Shown: piece after piece, positions 25,605 through 34,805 of the stretch
Layout of the letters: each line of letters begins with the position of its first letter
Numbering within the stretch: position 1 is the stretch's first letter
Source of the DNA: Blastococcus sp. VKM Ac-2987
GTDB lineage: Bacteria; Actinomycetota; Actinomycetes; Mycobacteriales; Geodermatophilaceae
DNA: 64,000 nt
NCBI RefSeq assembly: GCF_026967805.1
Contig: NZ_JAPVBG010000002.1
Span: 262,928 to 326,927 of the forward strand
Direction of reading: 5' to 3'
Program-made: the position numbers and the translations under genes
Notes under the pieces: model-generated
Database searches by the model: none
Told to the model about the DNA's origin: nothing
Seen by the model: the letters and a program-made list of their open reading frames with translations, nothing else

Positions 25605-26351
25605 TCAGCCGGCGGGGACGACCAGGGTGAGCGCCGTGCCGCCGTCATGTTCCACGTGCAACCCCGCGCGGCGGAGCAGCCTCCGGAGCCCGACGACGTC
25701 GTCCGGTTCCGCCGTCGTGGTGGCCAGCAGGCGGGCGAGCCGCCCCTTGTGCGCCTTGTTCGAGTGGCTGACGACGGCACGGCTCCCGTCGGGCCGCTCG
25801 CTGAGCACGGCGACGGTGACCGCGCCGGTGACCGGGGCGAGCGCGGCGTACGAGCCGCTGCGCAGGTCGACGACCAGCCCTTCCGTGCCGGCGAGGACCG
25901 GGCCGAGCGCCGGCCGCCACAGCGACCGCAGCGTCGGCAGGCCCGGCAGGACCGAGCCGGCCGAGAGCCGGTAGCCCGGGATCCGGTCGCCGGCGGCCAC
26001 GAGACCGAAGAGGGCGGAGCCCACGGCCAGCCGCCGATCGGCCCGGGCCCGCTGGGCCCGCGTCAGCGAGGCGACGTCGAGCGCGTCGTAGAGCACGCCG
26101 GTGTAGCGGTGCAGCGCGGGCAGGGTGCCGGAGGTGGACAGCGCCGCGTTGCGGGCGATCTCGTCGTCCTGCTTCGCCGAGAGGCCGAGGGCCGCACGCG
26201 ACGCCGGGACGTCGGCGGCGAGCTTCCCCAGCGCCTCGGCGAGCTCCGTGCGCACCGGCGTGAGCTCGGGGGCGACGAGCGAGCCGAGGTCGAGCGGGGG
26301 GCCGTCGCCCCCGGGGGCCTTGGTCTCCGACGGGGGGAGCAGGACGAGCAC
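25605..26351 (-). CDS. yaaA: peroxide stress protein YaaA (DUF328)
   Basis: 248 aa. N-terminal MLVLLPPSETKAPGG carries the family's PPSETK signature, and SHSNKAHKGRLARLLA near residue 200 is the conserved basic C-terminal motif. E. coli YaaA lowers free intracellular iron under hydrogen peroxide stress and so limits DNA damage. It follows xthA by 22 bases on the same strand, a sensible pairing of oxidative-damage avoidance and repair. A hairpin ends the operon just downstream. Confidence 0.9.
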   Translation of the reverse strand: MLVLLPPSETKAPGGDGPPLDLGSLVAPELTPVRTELAEALGKLAADVPASRAALGLSAKQDDEIARNAALSTSGTLPALHRYTGVLYDALDVASLTRAQRARADRRLAVGSALFGLVAAGDRIPGYRLSAGSVLPGLPTLRSLWRPALGPVLAGTEGLVVDLRSGSYAALAPVTGAVTVAVLSERPDGSRAVVSHSNKAHKGRLARLLATTTAEPDDVVGLRRLLRRAGLHVEHDGGTALTLVVPAG

Positions 26352-26373
26352 GGGACGCCAGGCTACGTGCCCC

Positions 26374-27174
26374 CTACTGCAGGTCGACCACGACCGGCGC
26401 GTGGTCGCTGGCGCCCTTGCCCTTGCGCTCCTCGCGGTCGATGAAGGCGCCGGTGACCCGGTCGGCCAGCGCGGGCGACCCCAGCACGAAGTCGATCCGC
26501 ATGCCCTCGCGGCGGGGGAAGCGCAGCTGCGTGTAGTCCCAGTACGTGTAGACGCCGGGGCCCGGCGCGTGCGGGCGCACCACGTCGGCGTAGCCGGCGT
26601 CGACGACCGCCCGGAACGCGGCCCGCTCCGGCGCCGAGACGTGGGTCGAGGTGCTGAACACCGACATGTCCCAGACGTCGTCGTCCTGCGGGGCGATGTT
26701 CCAGTCGCCGACCAGGGCCACCGGCGTGCTCGGGTCGTCGGCCAGCCAGCCCGCCGCGGTGTCGCGCAGCGCGGCCAGCCACTCCAGCTTGTAGGTGTAG
26801 TGCGGATCGGCCAGGGTGCGGCCGTTCGGCACGTACAGGCTCCAGATCCGCACTCCCGCGCAGGTCGCGCCCAGCGCGCGGGCCTCGGGTGCCGGGTCCT
26901 GGCCCTCCTTCGACGACCAGGGCGGCATGCCGGGGAAGCCGGCGGTCACGTCCGCCAGGCCGACGCGGGAGAGGATCGCGACGCCGTTCCACTGCGAGTG
27001 GCCCACGTGCGCGACCTCGTAGCCCGCGGCGCTGAAGACCATCTCCGGGAACTGCTCGTCCCGGCACTTGGTCTCCTGCATCGCCAGGACGTCGACGTCG
27101 TGCCGCTCCAGGAAGGCCGCCACGCGGTCGGCGCGGGTGCGGATCGAGTTCACGTTCCAGGTGGCCAGGCGCAC
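26374..27174 (-). CDS. xthA: exodeoxyribonuclease III (AP endonuclease)
   Basis: 266 aa, usual length. Conserved ExoIII motifs: ATWNVNSIRTR at the start, QETKC (metal-binding Glu), VPNGR, GDWNIAPQ, and the C-terminal RIDFVLGS and SDHAPVVVD with the catalytic His. It cleaves at abasic sites and removes 3' blocking groups in base excision repair. GTG 27174 is chosen because it begins directly at the first beta strand; the longer frame lacks similarity. First gene of a two-gene unit with yaaA. Confidence 0.93.
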   Translation of the reverse strand: MRLATWNVNSIRTRADRVAAFLERHDVDVLAMQETKCRDEQFPEMVFSAAGYEVAHVGHSQWNGVAILSRVGLADVTAGFPGMPPWSSKEGQDPAPEARALGATCAGVRIWSLYVPNGRTLADPHYTYKLEWLAALRDTAAGWLADDPSTPVALVGDWNIAPQDDDVWDMSVFSTSTHVSAPERAAFRAVVDAGYADVVRPHAPGPGVYTYWDYTQLRFPRREGMRIDFVLGSPALADRVTGAFIDREERKGKGASDHAPVVVDLQ

Positions 27175-27329
27175 GGTGCGGAGCTTACGGAGGGCTCCCG
27201 ACGCCGGCGGCGGGCCCGCCGCGTCGCCGGGTCGGGCGGTTCCGGGCGGTGGGTGGTCGAGGAGGCCCCCCACCTGGGCGAACGGTGCGATCATGGTCGG
27301 GTGAGCAGGTCGAGCGGGGGAGAGGCGGC

Positions 27330-28880
27330 ATGACCGCCGGGGCGATGCCGCCTGCTCGCGAGGGGGACGGTGCGACGGCGGGCGAGGAGCACCCGCGGGG
27401 CCGGCGCAGCTTCGGTGCCGCGCTGGGCTGGACCGTCCTGGGCGCACTGGTGCCCGGCACCGGCTTCCTCGCGGCCGGCCGCCGTCGGCTCGGCGCCGTC
27501 GTCCTGACGGTCTTCCTGCTGCTGGCAGCCGCCGGCATCTGGCTGGCCACCGGAGGGCAGCGGTTCGCCGCCCGCACCCTGGTCGACACCGACGTCCTGC
27601 TCTGGGCGACGGTCGGCGTCGGTGTGCTGGCGGTCCTGTGGATCGCCGTCGTCGTCGCCGGCTACCGGATGCTCGTCCCGCCCCGCACGTCCCGCGGGCG
27701 GCGCGTCGCCGGGGGCCTCGTCGTGGCCGTCCTGGTGGCCGCGATCGCCGCTCCGGCGTTGTTCGCCGGGCAGCTGGCGGCGACCTCGCGGGACCTCATC
27801 GCCGGTGTGTTCGACGACGGCCGGCAGTCGGCGACCGTCACCGAGGGCCCGGAGGAGGACGTCGAGCTCTTCGGCGGCCGCGAGCGGGTGAACGTGCTGC
27901 TGCTGGGCGGAGACGGCGGAGAGGGCCGGGAGGGCGTGCGCACCGACACGGTCATCGTGGCCAGCGTCGACACCGGGACCGGCGAGACGGTGCTCGTCAG
28001 CCTGCCCCGCAACCTGCAGGACCTGCCCTTCCCGGAGGACAGCCCGCTCGGCGAGGTCTACCCCGACGGCTTCGACGCCGGCAGCGAGAGCGAGAGCCTG
28101 CTCAACGCCGTCTACCGCAACGGCCCGGCCTGGTACCCCGACGCCCTGGGCCCCACCGACGACCCGGGGGCGGACTTCCTGAAGCTCGGCGTCGGCGAGG
28201 CCCTGGGCCTGCGGATCGACTACTTCGTGCTGGTCAACCTCGAGGGGTTCAGCCGGCTGGTCGACGCGCTCGGCGGGATCACCGTGAACGTCAACTACTA
28301 CGTGCCGATCAACGGCGACCCGGGCACCGGGAAGCTGCCCGACGACTACATCGAGCCCGGCCCGGACAAGCAGATGGACGGCTTCACCGCCCTGCAGTTC
28401 GCCCGCGGGCGGTTCGGGCTCACCGACTACGACCGGATGGAGCGGCAGCGGTGCACGATCTCCGCGATCGTCGACGCCGCCGACCCGGGAACGCTGCTGC
28501 AGCGCTACCAGCGGCTGGCCGCGACGACCGAGGACATCGTCAGCACGGACATCCCGCGGTCGCGGCTGGACGACTTCGTCGACCTGGCGTTCCGCGTGAA
28601 GGACGCCGAGATCCGCAGCGTCGTCCTCGACCCGTCGGTGATCGACCCGGCCTACCCCGACTACGACCGCATCCGGCAGCTGGTCGACGAGGCGATCGAT
28701 CCCCCGCCGGCCGCGCCACCCGCGCCGCCGCCGCCGGCGCCCGCGGACGGCTCCGAGCCCGACCCCGCACCCGAGGCGGAGGGCAGCCCGGTCGCCGACG
28801 TCGCCGACGCCTGCGCCTTCGACCCGGTCCAGGCCGCGGAGGCCCGCGCGGCGGGCGAGCCGCCGACCCGTCAGGACTGA
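27330..28880 (+). CDS. LytR-CpsA-Psr (LCP) family protein
   Basis: 516 aa. Three or four hydrophobic segments occupy the first 155 residues (GWTVLGALVPGTGFLAAG, VVLTVFLLLAAAGIWLA, LLWATVGVGVLAVLWIAVVVA, AVLVAAIAAPALFAG), then an extracytoplasmic LCP domain (about 190-425) with RTDTVIVASVD, SLPRNL and DYDRMERQRC. A Pro-rich tail follows. LCP enzymes attach anionic or galactan polymers from lipid carriers to peptidoglycan. Several N-terminal helices rather than one anchor is a less usual layout. ATG 27330 follows GGGGGAGAGG. Confidence 0.9.
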   Translation: MTAGAMPPAREGDGATAGEEHPRGRRSFGAALGWTVLGALVPGTGFLAAGRRRLGAVVLTVFLLLAAAGIWLATGGQRFAARTLVDTDVLLWATVGVGVLAVLWIAVVVAGYRMLVPPRTSRGRRVAGGLVVAVLVAAIAAPALFAGQLAATSRDLIAGVFDDGRQSATVTEGPEEDVELFGGRERVNVLLLGGDGGEGREGVRTDTVIVASVDTGTGETVLVSLPRNLQDLPFPEDSPLGEVYPDGFDAGSESESLLNAVYRNGPAWYPDALGPTDDPGADFLKLGVGEALGLRIDYFVLVNLEGFSRLVDALGGITVNVNYYVPINGDPGTGKLPDDYIEPGPDKQMDGFTALQFARGRFGLTDYDRMERQRCTISAIVDAADPGTLLQRYQRLAATTEDIVSTDIPRSRLDDFVDLAFRVKDAEIRSVVLDPSVIDPAYPDYDRIRQLVDEAIDPPPAAPPAPPPPAPADGSEPDPAPEAEGSPVADVADACAFDPVQAAEARAAGEPPTRQD

Positions 28881-28884
28881 GCGA

Positions 28885-29271
28885 TCAGTTCATGGCGGCG
28901 ATCTGCAGCAGGTTGCCGCAGGTGTCGTCGAGCACGGCGGTGGTCACCGGCCCCATCACCGTCGGCGGCTGGGTGAAGGTGACCCCCAGGGCGGTCAGCC
29001 GGTCGTACTCGGCCTGCACGTCGGCCACCGTGAACGAGTTGTACGGGATGCCGTCGCCGACCAGGCCCGCCTTGTACGCCTTCGCCACCGGGTGCCCGTC
29101 CGGCTCGAGGACCAGCTCCACGCCGTCGGGCTGCTCGGGCGAGACGACGGTGAGCCACCGGTGCTCTCCGAGCGGGATGTCGTTCTTCTTCGTGAAGCCG
29201 AGGACGTCGGTGTAGAAGCGCAGCGCCTTCTCCTGGTCGTCGACGAACACGCTGGTCAGGGTGATCCGCAC
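28885..29271 (-). CDS. VOC (glyoxalase/bleomycin-resistance) family protein
   Basis: 128 aa, two beta-alpha-beta-beta-beta halves: ITLTSVFVDDQEKALRFYTDVLGF at the start and FTVADVQAEYDRLTALGVTFTQPP in the middle, ending VLDDTCGNLLQIAAM. A metal-ligand Glu in the final GNxxQIxxx position is replaced by Gln, so it may bind rather than convert a substrate. The ArsR regulator gene lies directly upstream on the same strand with a 10-base gap, so the two form one transcript and this protein is its likely target or effector enzyme. Confidence 0.88.
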   Translation of the reverse strand: MRITLTSVFVDDQEKALRFYTDVLGFTKKNDIPLGEHRWLTVVSPEQPDGVELVLEPDGHPVAKAYKAGLVGDGIPYNSFTVADVQAEYDRLTALGVTFTQPPTVMGPVTTAVLDDTCGNLLQIAAMN

Positions 29272-29281
29272 GGTGCCCTCC

Positions 29282-29554
29282 TCAGGGGTCGATCCGCCAC
29301 CGCTCGGTGACGGCGCGCAGCGGGGAGGTGTCCAGGTGGTGGAACTTGTAGCGCCCCTCGCGGCGGGTGCGCACCAGGCCCGCGGCCTCGAGCACGTCCA
29401 GGTGCTGGGAGACGGCCTGGCGCGAGGAGCTGACCCCGTGCCGGGTGACCAGCCGGGTGATCAGCTCGAACAGCGTCTGCCCGTCCCGCTCCTGGAGCAC
29501 GTCGAGGATGGCGCGCCGGGTGGGGTCCGCGAGGGCCTTGAACACATCGCCCAC
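29282..29554 (-). CDS. ArsR-family transcriptional regulator
   Basis: 90 aa. Winged helix-turn-helix from FKALADPTRRAILDVLQ through SSSRQAVSQHLDVLEAAGLVRTRREGRYKFHHLD. No metal-binding Cys pair, so it belongs to the non-metal (SdpR-like) branch often paired with VOC or SRPBCC genes. GTG 29554 is chosen over an upstream TTG 29590 because the latter would overlap the promoter; the sequence TATGCT ends 6 bases before this GTG, implying a leaderless message. First gene of the regulator-VOC unit. Confidence 0.85.
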   Translation of the reverse strand: MGDVFKALADPTRRAILDVLQERDGQTLFELITRLVTRHGVSSSRQAVSQHLDVLEAAGLVRTRREGRYKFHHLDTSPLRAVTERWRIDP

Positions 29555-29560
29555 CCCGGC

Positions 29561-29590
29561 AGCATAGGCAAGCGGATACTTGCCTGACAA
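29561..29590 (-). promoter_or_regulatory. leaderless promoter with embedded operator, arsR-VOC unit
   Basis: On the minus strand TTGTCA (29590-29585) and TATGCT (29566-29561) stand 18 bases apart. The spacer is almost filled by a perfect palindrome, AGGCAAG-CGGATA-CTTGCCT on the plus strand (29566-29585). GTG 29554 lies 6 bases beyond the -10. Repressor binding there would block polymerase, which fits autoregulation by the ArsR protein. Confidence 0.75.
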
Positions 29591-29606
29591 GTGACCTCGC
29601 GCGGGA

Positions 29607-31208
29607 TCACAGGGTGATGTCGCGCCGCCGGAAGCCGGTGAAGCCGGCCGTGAGCAGGGCGGCGGCCACGGCGGCCAGTCCGACCAGGGGGGCGAGGGTC
29701 CACGCCTCGAGCGGCAGGGTGGGGATCCAGGTGATGGGGGACAGGTCGCGCACCCAGCCCGGCCAGTCGAACGACTCGGCGAACATGGTGATCAGCAGGA
29801 AGAGGCCGACCGCCGTCCACGCCACCGTCGTCGCCAGGCGGGGGAGCAGCCCGAACAGCGCGACGGCGACGCCGGCCACGACCCAGATGGCGGGGACGTA
29901 GGACACCGCGGCCCCGATCATCCGGCCCAGCGCCGCGCCCTCCCCGGTCTGCGCCACGCGCACCAGCCCGGTGGTGGTCCCGGCTGCGGTCATGGCCAGC
30001 GCCGATCCCAGCAGGGCGACCAGCACGTGGCTGCCCAGCCAGGCCGCCCGGCTCGTCGCCGTCGCCAGCAGCACCTCGGCCCGGTCCCCCGACTCCTCGC
30101 TGCGGGCCCGCAGGACCGCGGAGACCGCGTACGCCGAGGCGAGCAGCGCCGTGATGGCGAACGTGGTGCCGAGGTAGGCGTCGACGAGCTGGTCGACGTC
30201 CGGGTCGCCGAACATGGCCAGCGCCTGCTCGTTCTCCCCGATCAGCGTCTCGACCGACTCCGCGAGGGCGCCGTAGACCACGCCCAGCAGCGCCAGCCCG
30301 ACCGTCCAGGCCAGCAGTGCGCCGCGGTGCAGCCGGACCGCCAGGCCGAGCGGGGAGAGCAGCGCCGGCCGTGCGGCAGGCCGGCCGGGGCGCGGCTGGG
30401 TGAGCCCGGACCCCAGGTCGCGCCGGTCGAGCAGGGCGAAGCCGCCGACGACGAGACCGGCGGCCACGACCAGGCACAGCAGCAGCGGGACGACGGCGTC
30501 GTCGGAGAACGGGTGCGAGGCCTGCGCCCACCCGATCGGTGAGGTCCACACCACCCAGTTGCCCTCGATGTCACCGATCGCGCGCAGCACGAACGCGACC
30601 GCGAACAGCCCGCCGACCAGGCCGTAGACGGCGCGGGTGTGGCCGGTCACCTGGGCGGCGACGGCGGTGATCCCGGTGAAGACCAGGCCGCACGCGCCCA
30701 CCGCGGCGCCCAGCACGAAGGAGCCGGCCGCCGGCAGCCCGGACGCCGTCGTCGCCGCGCCGATGGACAGCGCCAGCACGCCGCAGGCCAGCGAGGAGAG
30801 CAGCACGGCGGCCAGCAGCGGTGCGTGCCGGCCGACGCGGGCCGACCGCAGCAGCTCCGTACGCCCAGCCTCCTCGTCGGCCCGGGTGTGCCGGGTAACG
30901 GTGAACATCGCCATGAGCGCGGCGATCAGCATGACGGTCGCGGAGATCTCGAAGGCCACCGCGCCGGCGACGGTGTCCAGCCCGACCGGGGGTCCGGCCA
31001 GCGCGATCGTCGCCGCGTTGCTGCCCACCGACGCCCGGTAGGCGGCGAGGTCCGCGGGGGTCTCGTAGAACGCCTGGCTGGTGACCGACTGCGTGACGAC
31101 CATGAAGGTGCCGGCGGCGATCCAGACCGGCAGGCGCAGCCGGTCCCGGCGGAGCGCGAAGCGGAACAGCGCGCCGGTGCCGGCGAGCGTGCCCGACCCG
31201 GTGCTCAT
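29607..31208 (-). CDS. ABC-2 type exporter permease (polyketide-antibiotic exporter-like)
   Basis: 533 aa with about twelve hydrophobic segments in two related halves, each opening with a basic stretch before the first helix ([19 protein letters not shown] and [19 protein letters not shown]). This doubled permease matches actinobacterial exporters annotated for polyketide antibiotics. It pairs with the ATPase gene just upstream, whose stop overlaps its start (ATGA). Transported compound is unknown; a MarR-type regulator is divergent from the pair. Confidence 0.88.
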   Translation of the reverse strand: MSTGSGTLAGTGALFRFALRRDRLRLPVWIAAGTFMVVTQSVTSQAFYETPADLAAYRASVGSNAATIALAGPPVGLDTVAGAVAFEISATVMLIAALMAMFTVTRHTRADEEAGRTELLRSARVGRHAPLLAAVLLSSLACGVLALSIGAATTASGLPAAGSFVLGAAVGACGLVFTGITAVAAQVTGHTRAVYGLVGGLFAVAFVLRAIGDIEGNWVVWTSPIGWAQASHPFSDDAVVPLLLCLVVAAGLVVGGFALLDRRDLGSGLTQPRPGRPAARPALLSPLGLAVRLHRGALLAWTVGLALLGVVYGALAESVETLIGENEQALAMFGDPDVDQLVDAYLGTTFAITALLASAYAVSAVLRARSEESGDRAEVLLATATSRAAWLGSHVLVALLGSALAMTAAGTTTGLVRVAQTGEGAALGRMIGAAVSYVPAIWVVAGVAVALFGLLPRLATTVAWTAVGLFLLITMFAESFDWPGWVRDLSPITWIPTLPLEAWTLAPLVGLAAVAAALLTAGFTGFRRRDITL

Positions 31209-32134
31209 GATCGCCCCGCTCCCTGCGCCACCGGCACGCCGTCGGCGGCGAGCTCGTCGCCGTAGTGGCGCAGGAACAGCTCCTCCAGCGTGGGCGGGGT
31301 GCTGGTCAGCCCGCGCACGCCCAGCGGGGTGAGGTGCCGGAGGACGTCGTCCAGCGCGTCGGTGTCGGCGTCGAAGTGCACCCGGCCGTCCTCGCGGCGC
31401 AGGTCGTGCACCCCGGGGAGGGAGTCCAGGCCGTCGGCGGGCCGCTCGGTCTCCACGACCATGGACATCCGGGTGAGGTGCCGCAGCTCGGTCAGCGTGC
31501 CGCTCTGCACCGTGCGGCCGAGCCGGATGATGCTCACCCGGTCGCAGAGGGCCTCGGCCTCGGCGAGGATGTGGCTGGACAGCAGCACCGTGCGGCCCTC
31601 GGCACGCAGTTCGCGGATGCACTCCTGGAACACCGCCTCCATGAGCGGGTCCAGGCCCGAGGTCGGCTCGTCGAGGACGAGCAGCTCCGCGTCCGAGGCG
31701 AGCGCCGCTACGAGCGCGACCTTCTGCCGGTTGCCCTTCGAGTAGGTGCGCGCCTTCTTCCGCGGGTCGAGGTCGAAGCGCTCCAGCAGCTCCGCACGCC
31801 GGCGCGGGTCGAGCCCGCCGCGCAGCGCGCCGATCAGGTCGATCGCCTCGCCGCCGCTGATGCTCGGCCAGAGGGTGACGTCGCCCGGCACGTAGGCGAG
31901 GCGGCGGTGCAGCGCGACGGCGTCGCGCCAGGGATCACCGCCGAGCAGTTCGGTCCGGCCGCCGTCGGGGCGCAGCAGGCCCAGCAGCACGCGGATGGTG
32001 GTGGACTTCCCGGAGCCGTTCGGGCCGAGGAAGCCGTGCACCTCGCCCGAGGCGACCTCGAGGTCGAGGCCGTCGAGGGCGCGGGTGGCGCCGAAGGTCT
32101 TCACCAGGCCGGACACGGAGATGGCTGTGGTCAC
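31205..32134 (-). CDS. ABC transporter ATP-binding protein (exporter)
   Basis: 309 aa. Walker [12 protein letters not shown]-loop VPGD, signature [16 protein letters not shown] (a non-canonical SKGN in place of LSGGQ, frequent in DrrA-like exporters), Walker [14 protein letters not shown] and switch His in [13 protein letters not shown]. The C-terminal domain (about 215-309) is typical of drug exporters. GTG 32134 has no ribosome site; TTCACA-N17-TAGGTT lies 8 bases upstream, so the message is probably leaderless, and the -35 falls inside the 32156-32171 palindrome. Confidence 0.92.
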   Translation of the reverse strand: MTTAISVSGLVKTFGATRALDGLDLEVASGEVHGFLGPNGSGKSTTIRVLLGLLRPDGGRTELLGGDPWRDAVALHRRLAYVPGDVTLWPSISGGEAIDLIGALRGGLDPRRRAELLERFDLDPRKKARTYSKGNRQKVALVAALASDAELLVLDEPTSGLDPLMEAVFQECIRELRAEGRTVLLSSHILAEAEALCDRVSIIRLGRTVQSGTLTELRHLTRMSMVVETERPADGLDSLPGVHDLRREDGRVHFDADTDALDDVLRHLTPLGVRGLTSTPPTLEELFLRHYGDELAADGVPVAQGAGRS

Positions 32135-32155
32135 GGGACGGGAACCTACACAGGT

Positions 32156-32171
32156 TTCACAACGTTGTGAA
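32156..32171. promoter_or_regulatory. perfect 16-base palindromic operator of the exporter/regulator pair
   Basis: TTCACAACGTTGTGAA is identical to its reverse complement. It supplies the TTCACA -35 of the minus-strand exporter promoter (-10 TAGGTT) and abuts the plus-strand promoter TTCTCA (32174) N17 TACCGT (32197), 6 bases before the regulator GTG. A dimeric regulator bound here could shut both directions. Confidence 0.8.
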
Positions 32172-32208
32172 GGTTCTCACGCACGCGACGTTCGGGTACC
32201 GTGGCGGG

Positions 32209-32742
32209 GTGACCACCGTGGACGGCGAGGAGATCCAGCGAGCCGCCCTCCTGCGCTTCGTCGAGCGGTTCGCCCTGGTCCTGCGGGAGTCCGGGATGTC
32301 CCCGATGCCGGCCCGCGTCCTGGCCTACGCACTGGCCGACGACGCCGACCGCTACACCGCCACCGACCTCGCCGCCGGCCTCCAGGTGAGCCCGGCCGCG
32401 ATCAGCGGCGCCGTGCGCCAGCTGGTCCAGGTGGGTCTCCTGGTGCGGGAACGGGAGCCGGGTACGCGCAGCGACCTCTACGTCCTCGACGACACCGACC
32501 TGTGGTCCCGCTTCATGGCCTCCGAGCTGGCGGCGCTGCAGCGGTTCGAGGACGCCGTGGCGGCGGGGGTCGAGGGGCTGGGCGTCGACCGGCCCGGCGG
32601 GCGCCGCCTGGCCGAGACCCGCGACTTCATGGCCTTCCTGCACGCCGAGCTGGCCGACGCCGTGGCCCGCTGGCCGGCGGAGCGGGCGCGCCGGGCGGCC
32701 GACCGGCAGGCCGACCGGGAGGCCGACCGGGAGGCCGGCTGA
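32209..32742 (+). CDS. MarR/GbsR-type winged-helix regulator
   Basis: 177 aa. The DNA-binding part is RVLAYALADDADRYTATDLAAGLQVSPAAISGAVRQLVQVGLLVRERE, preceded by a dimerisation helix (LLRFVERFALVLRESG) and followed by a helical C-terminus ending in ADR-QADR-EADR repeats. This resembles the GbsR/MarR-like regulators divergently encoded with drug exporters. The GTG at 32209 lies 6 bases after TACCGT, so leaderless. Expected to bind the palindrome 40 bases upstream and control the ABC exporter. Confidence 0.88.
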   Translation: MTTVDGEEIQRAALLRFVERFALVLRESGMSPMPARVLAYALADDADRYTATDLAAGLQVSPAAISGAVRQLVQVGLLVREREPGTRSDLYVLDDTDLWSRFMASELAALQRFEDAVAAGVEGLGVDRPGGRRLAETRDFMAFLHAELADAVARWPAERARRAADRQADREADREAG

Positions 32743-32821
32743 CCGGACCGCAGTCGCGGTGCGTCGGAGGCGGGAGGAGGTCGTGCGCGGGAGCGCAGGG
32801 GCTCGCGGGAGGATGGACGCC

Positions 32822-33337
32822 GTGAGCGCCGAGGTCCGTGCCGTGCCCGAGGTCGACGACGTCCTGCGCCAGGAGCTCCTGGCCTGCTGGACCGACGTCA
32901 CGAACGCCGGCGGCGCCGTCGGGTTCGTCCCCCCGGTGACGCCCGAGGACGTCGTCCCGCTGCTCGACAAGCTGCTGGAGGGCGTCCACTCCGGCCGGGA
33001 CGTGCTCGCCCTGCTCGTCGTGGACGGCGAGACGGCCGGGTTCGCCAGCGTCGTCGGGTCGCTGAGCCCGCTGCGCCGCCACTGGGGCACCGTCCTGCGG
33101 GTGCAGGTGCACCCCTCCCGCCAGGGGCAGGGGCTCGGACGGGTGCTGATGGCCGGGGTGCACCGGATCGCCCGCGAGCGGGAGTGGGAGTTCCTCCACC
33201 TGACCGCCCGCGGCGGCACGGGCCTGGACGGCTTCTACCGCGGCCTGGGGTACGCGGAGGTCGGCCGGCTGCCCGGCGCCATCCGCGTCGCCCCCGGCGA
33301 CGACCGCGACGAGATCGTCATGGCCTGCCCGCTCTGA
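32822..33337 (+). CDS. GNAT-family N-acetyltransferase
   Basis: 171 aa. The acetyl-CoA loop is LRVQVHPSRQGQGLGRVLMAGV (motif A, Q-x-x-G-x-G/A type), preceded by the beta strand LALLVVDGETAGFASVVGS and followed by FYRGLGYAEVGRLPG (motif B). It transfers an acetyl group to an unknown amine. GTG 32822 is favoured by GGGAGG about 9 bases upstream; ATG 32813, in frame, abuts that site and is less likely. It is 79 bases after the regulator and may be a separate unit. Confidence 0.88.
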   Translation: MSAEVRAVPEVDDVLRQELLACWTDVTNAGGAVGFVPPVTPEDVVPLLDKLLEGVHSGRDVLALLVVDGETAGFASVVGSLSPLRRHWGTVLRVQVHPSRQGQGLGRVLMAGVHRIAREREWEFLHLTARGGTGLDGFYRGLGYAEVGRLPGAIRVAPGDDRDEIVMACPL

Positions 33338-33380
33338 GCACCGCGCGGACCGGCTGCCGGTAGCGGGGCCGAGAACTCCG

Positions 33381-34331
33381 TCAGACCTGGACGGGGACCT
33401 CGCCCCTGGCCGTCATCCGGGCCCGCAGCCGCTCGCGGCTCTCCACGAACTTGGTGGCCTGGGCGTCCAGGCCGGTGAGGAACTCGGCCAGCCGCTCGCG
33501 GGCCTGTTCGCCCTCGGGGCCGAGGTCGCTGCGGTCGAAGACCTTCCAGGTGCGCAGGATGGGGCTGACCACCTCGTCGTGGTGCAGGCGCAGGTCGTAG
33601 ATGCCGGCCTTGGCGATGATCGTGGAGTTCTTCCGGAAGTTCGCCATGTTCGCGCCGGGCATCTCGAAGTTCATGACCTCGGTGGCCACCGCCTTCATCG
33701 TCTCGTCGGGGTCGATGTCGAACGCCGCGGTGATCAGGTTCCGGTAGAAGATCATGTGCAGGTTCTCGTCGGTGGCGATGCGGGCCAGCAGCTTGTCCGC
33801 GATCGGGTCGCCGGTGGCCTTCCCGGTGTTGCGGTGCGAGACGCGGGTGGCCAGCTCCTGGAACGAGACGTAGGCGACCGCCTCGAGCGGGGTCTTGTCG
33901 CCGGAGTCGTAGCCGGTGGTCATGTAGTCCATCCGGGCGCGCTCCAGCTCGACCGGGTCCACGCCCCGGGTGACGACGAGGTAGTCCCGCAGCGCGACGC
34001 CGTGCCGCCCCTCCTCCGCCGTCCAGCGGCCCACCCACTGGCCCCACGCCCCGTCCCGGCCGAAGCGGGTGGCGATCTCGCGGTGGTAGCTGGGCAGGTT
34101 GTCCTCGGTCAGCAGGTTGACGAACATCGCGGCCTTCGCCGTCGCGTCCAGCCGGGACTGCTCCGGCGACCAGTCCTCGCCGCCGAGGAAGGCGAAGTTC
34201 CGCCCCTCGTCCCACGGGACGTAGTCGTGCGGATGCCATTCCTTCGCCATCCGGATGTGCCGGTCGAGGTTCTCCGCGACCACCGGCTCGAGCTCGGTGA
34301 GGACGGCTGCCTGCGGGGACGTCTGGGTCAT
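33381..34331 (-). CDS. acyl-ACP desaturase (ferritin-like, soluble di-iron)
   Basis: 316 aa, helical. Di-iron ligands appear as WTAEEGRHGVAL (E-x-x-H) and ATDENLHMIFYRN (DENLH). It is related to mycobacterial DesA1/DesA2 and plant stearoyl-ACP desaturases and would introduce a double bond into ACP-bound fatty acids with ferredoxin-supplied electrons. No ferredoxin or reductase gene is adjacent. ATG 34331 is preceded on its strand by GGAGGTCCCCC, a good ribosome site. Confidence 0.93.
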   Translation of the reverse strand: MTQTSPQAAVLTELEPVVAENLDRHIRMAKEWHPHDYVPWDEGRNFAFLGGEDWSPEQSRLDATAKAAMFVNLLTEDNLPSYHREIATRFGRDGAWGQWVGRWTAEEGRHGVALRDYLVVTRGVDPVELERARMDYMTTGYDSGDKTPLEAVAYVSFQELATRVSHRNTGKATGDPIADKLLARIATDENLHMIFYRNLITAAFDIDPDETMKAVATEVMNFEMPGANMANFRKNSTIIAKAGIYDLRLHHDEVVSPILRTWKVFDRSDLGPEGEQARERLAEFLTGLDAQATKFVESRERLRARMTARGEVPVQV

Positions 34332-34505
34332 GGGGGACCTCCGGGTCGATGCGACCTGCTCCGTCGCGACCTACGCCGACCGAGCCTGCGGACGTGCTCG
34401 TACGGGTGTGCCCCGTCCGGCCGGCCGTTACCCCTCCACCAGCGGCCGGCCTCGACCGGGCCTGCCGTCCGGGAGCCGCCGGCCAGGTTTGGCAGGGTGG
34501 GGGGC

Positions 34506-34721
34506 ATGACCGACCCGTCCCCCGGCACGCCCGTCTCCCGCACCGCCCGCCGTGAGCGCCTGGTCGGACTCCTCGTCCTCGGGATCGCCTTCGTGCTCCT
34601 CGTGTCGTCCCCGACCTGGTTCGCCAGCGACCAGGCGGGGGTGGGGATCGGCCAGCTGGCCGTCGCCGTCGTCCTGGCGGTCGTCGGCGCCCTCCTGGTC
34701 CGGCGCGCCGGCCGGGGCTGA
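34506..34721 (+). CDS. small two-helix membrane protein, 71 aa
   Basis: After a basic Ser/Thr/Pro-rich N-terminus (VSRTARRERL) there are two hydrophobic segments, VGLLVLGIAFVLLVSS and IGQLAVAVVLAVVGALLV, ending in RRAGRG. The ATG at 34506 follows GGGTGGGGGGC. Codon use matches neighbours. No family recognised; such proteins are common in actinobacteria and usually uncharacterised. Confidence 0.65.
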   Translation: MTDPSPGTPVSRTARRERLVGLLVLGIAFVLLVSSPTWFASDQAGVGIGQLAVAVVLAVVGALLVRRAGRG

Positions 34722-34805
34722 GCGCCCGGGGCACCGCCGTTGCGACCTGACGTGACGCGCACCACACTCGCCACGACGCCCGACGGGCGGTGGACGGAGG
34801 AACCG

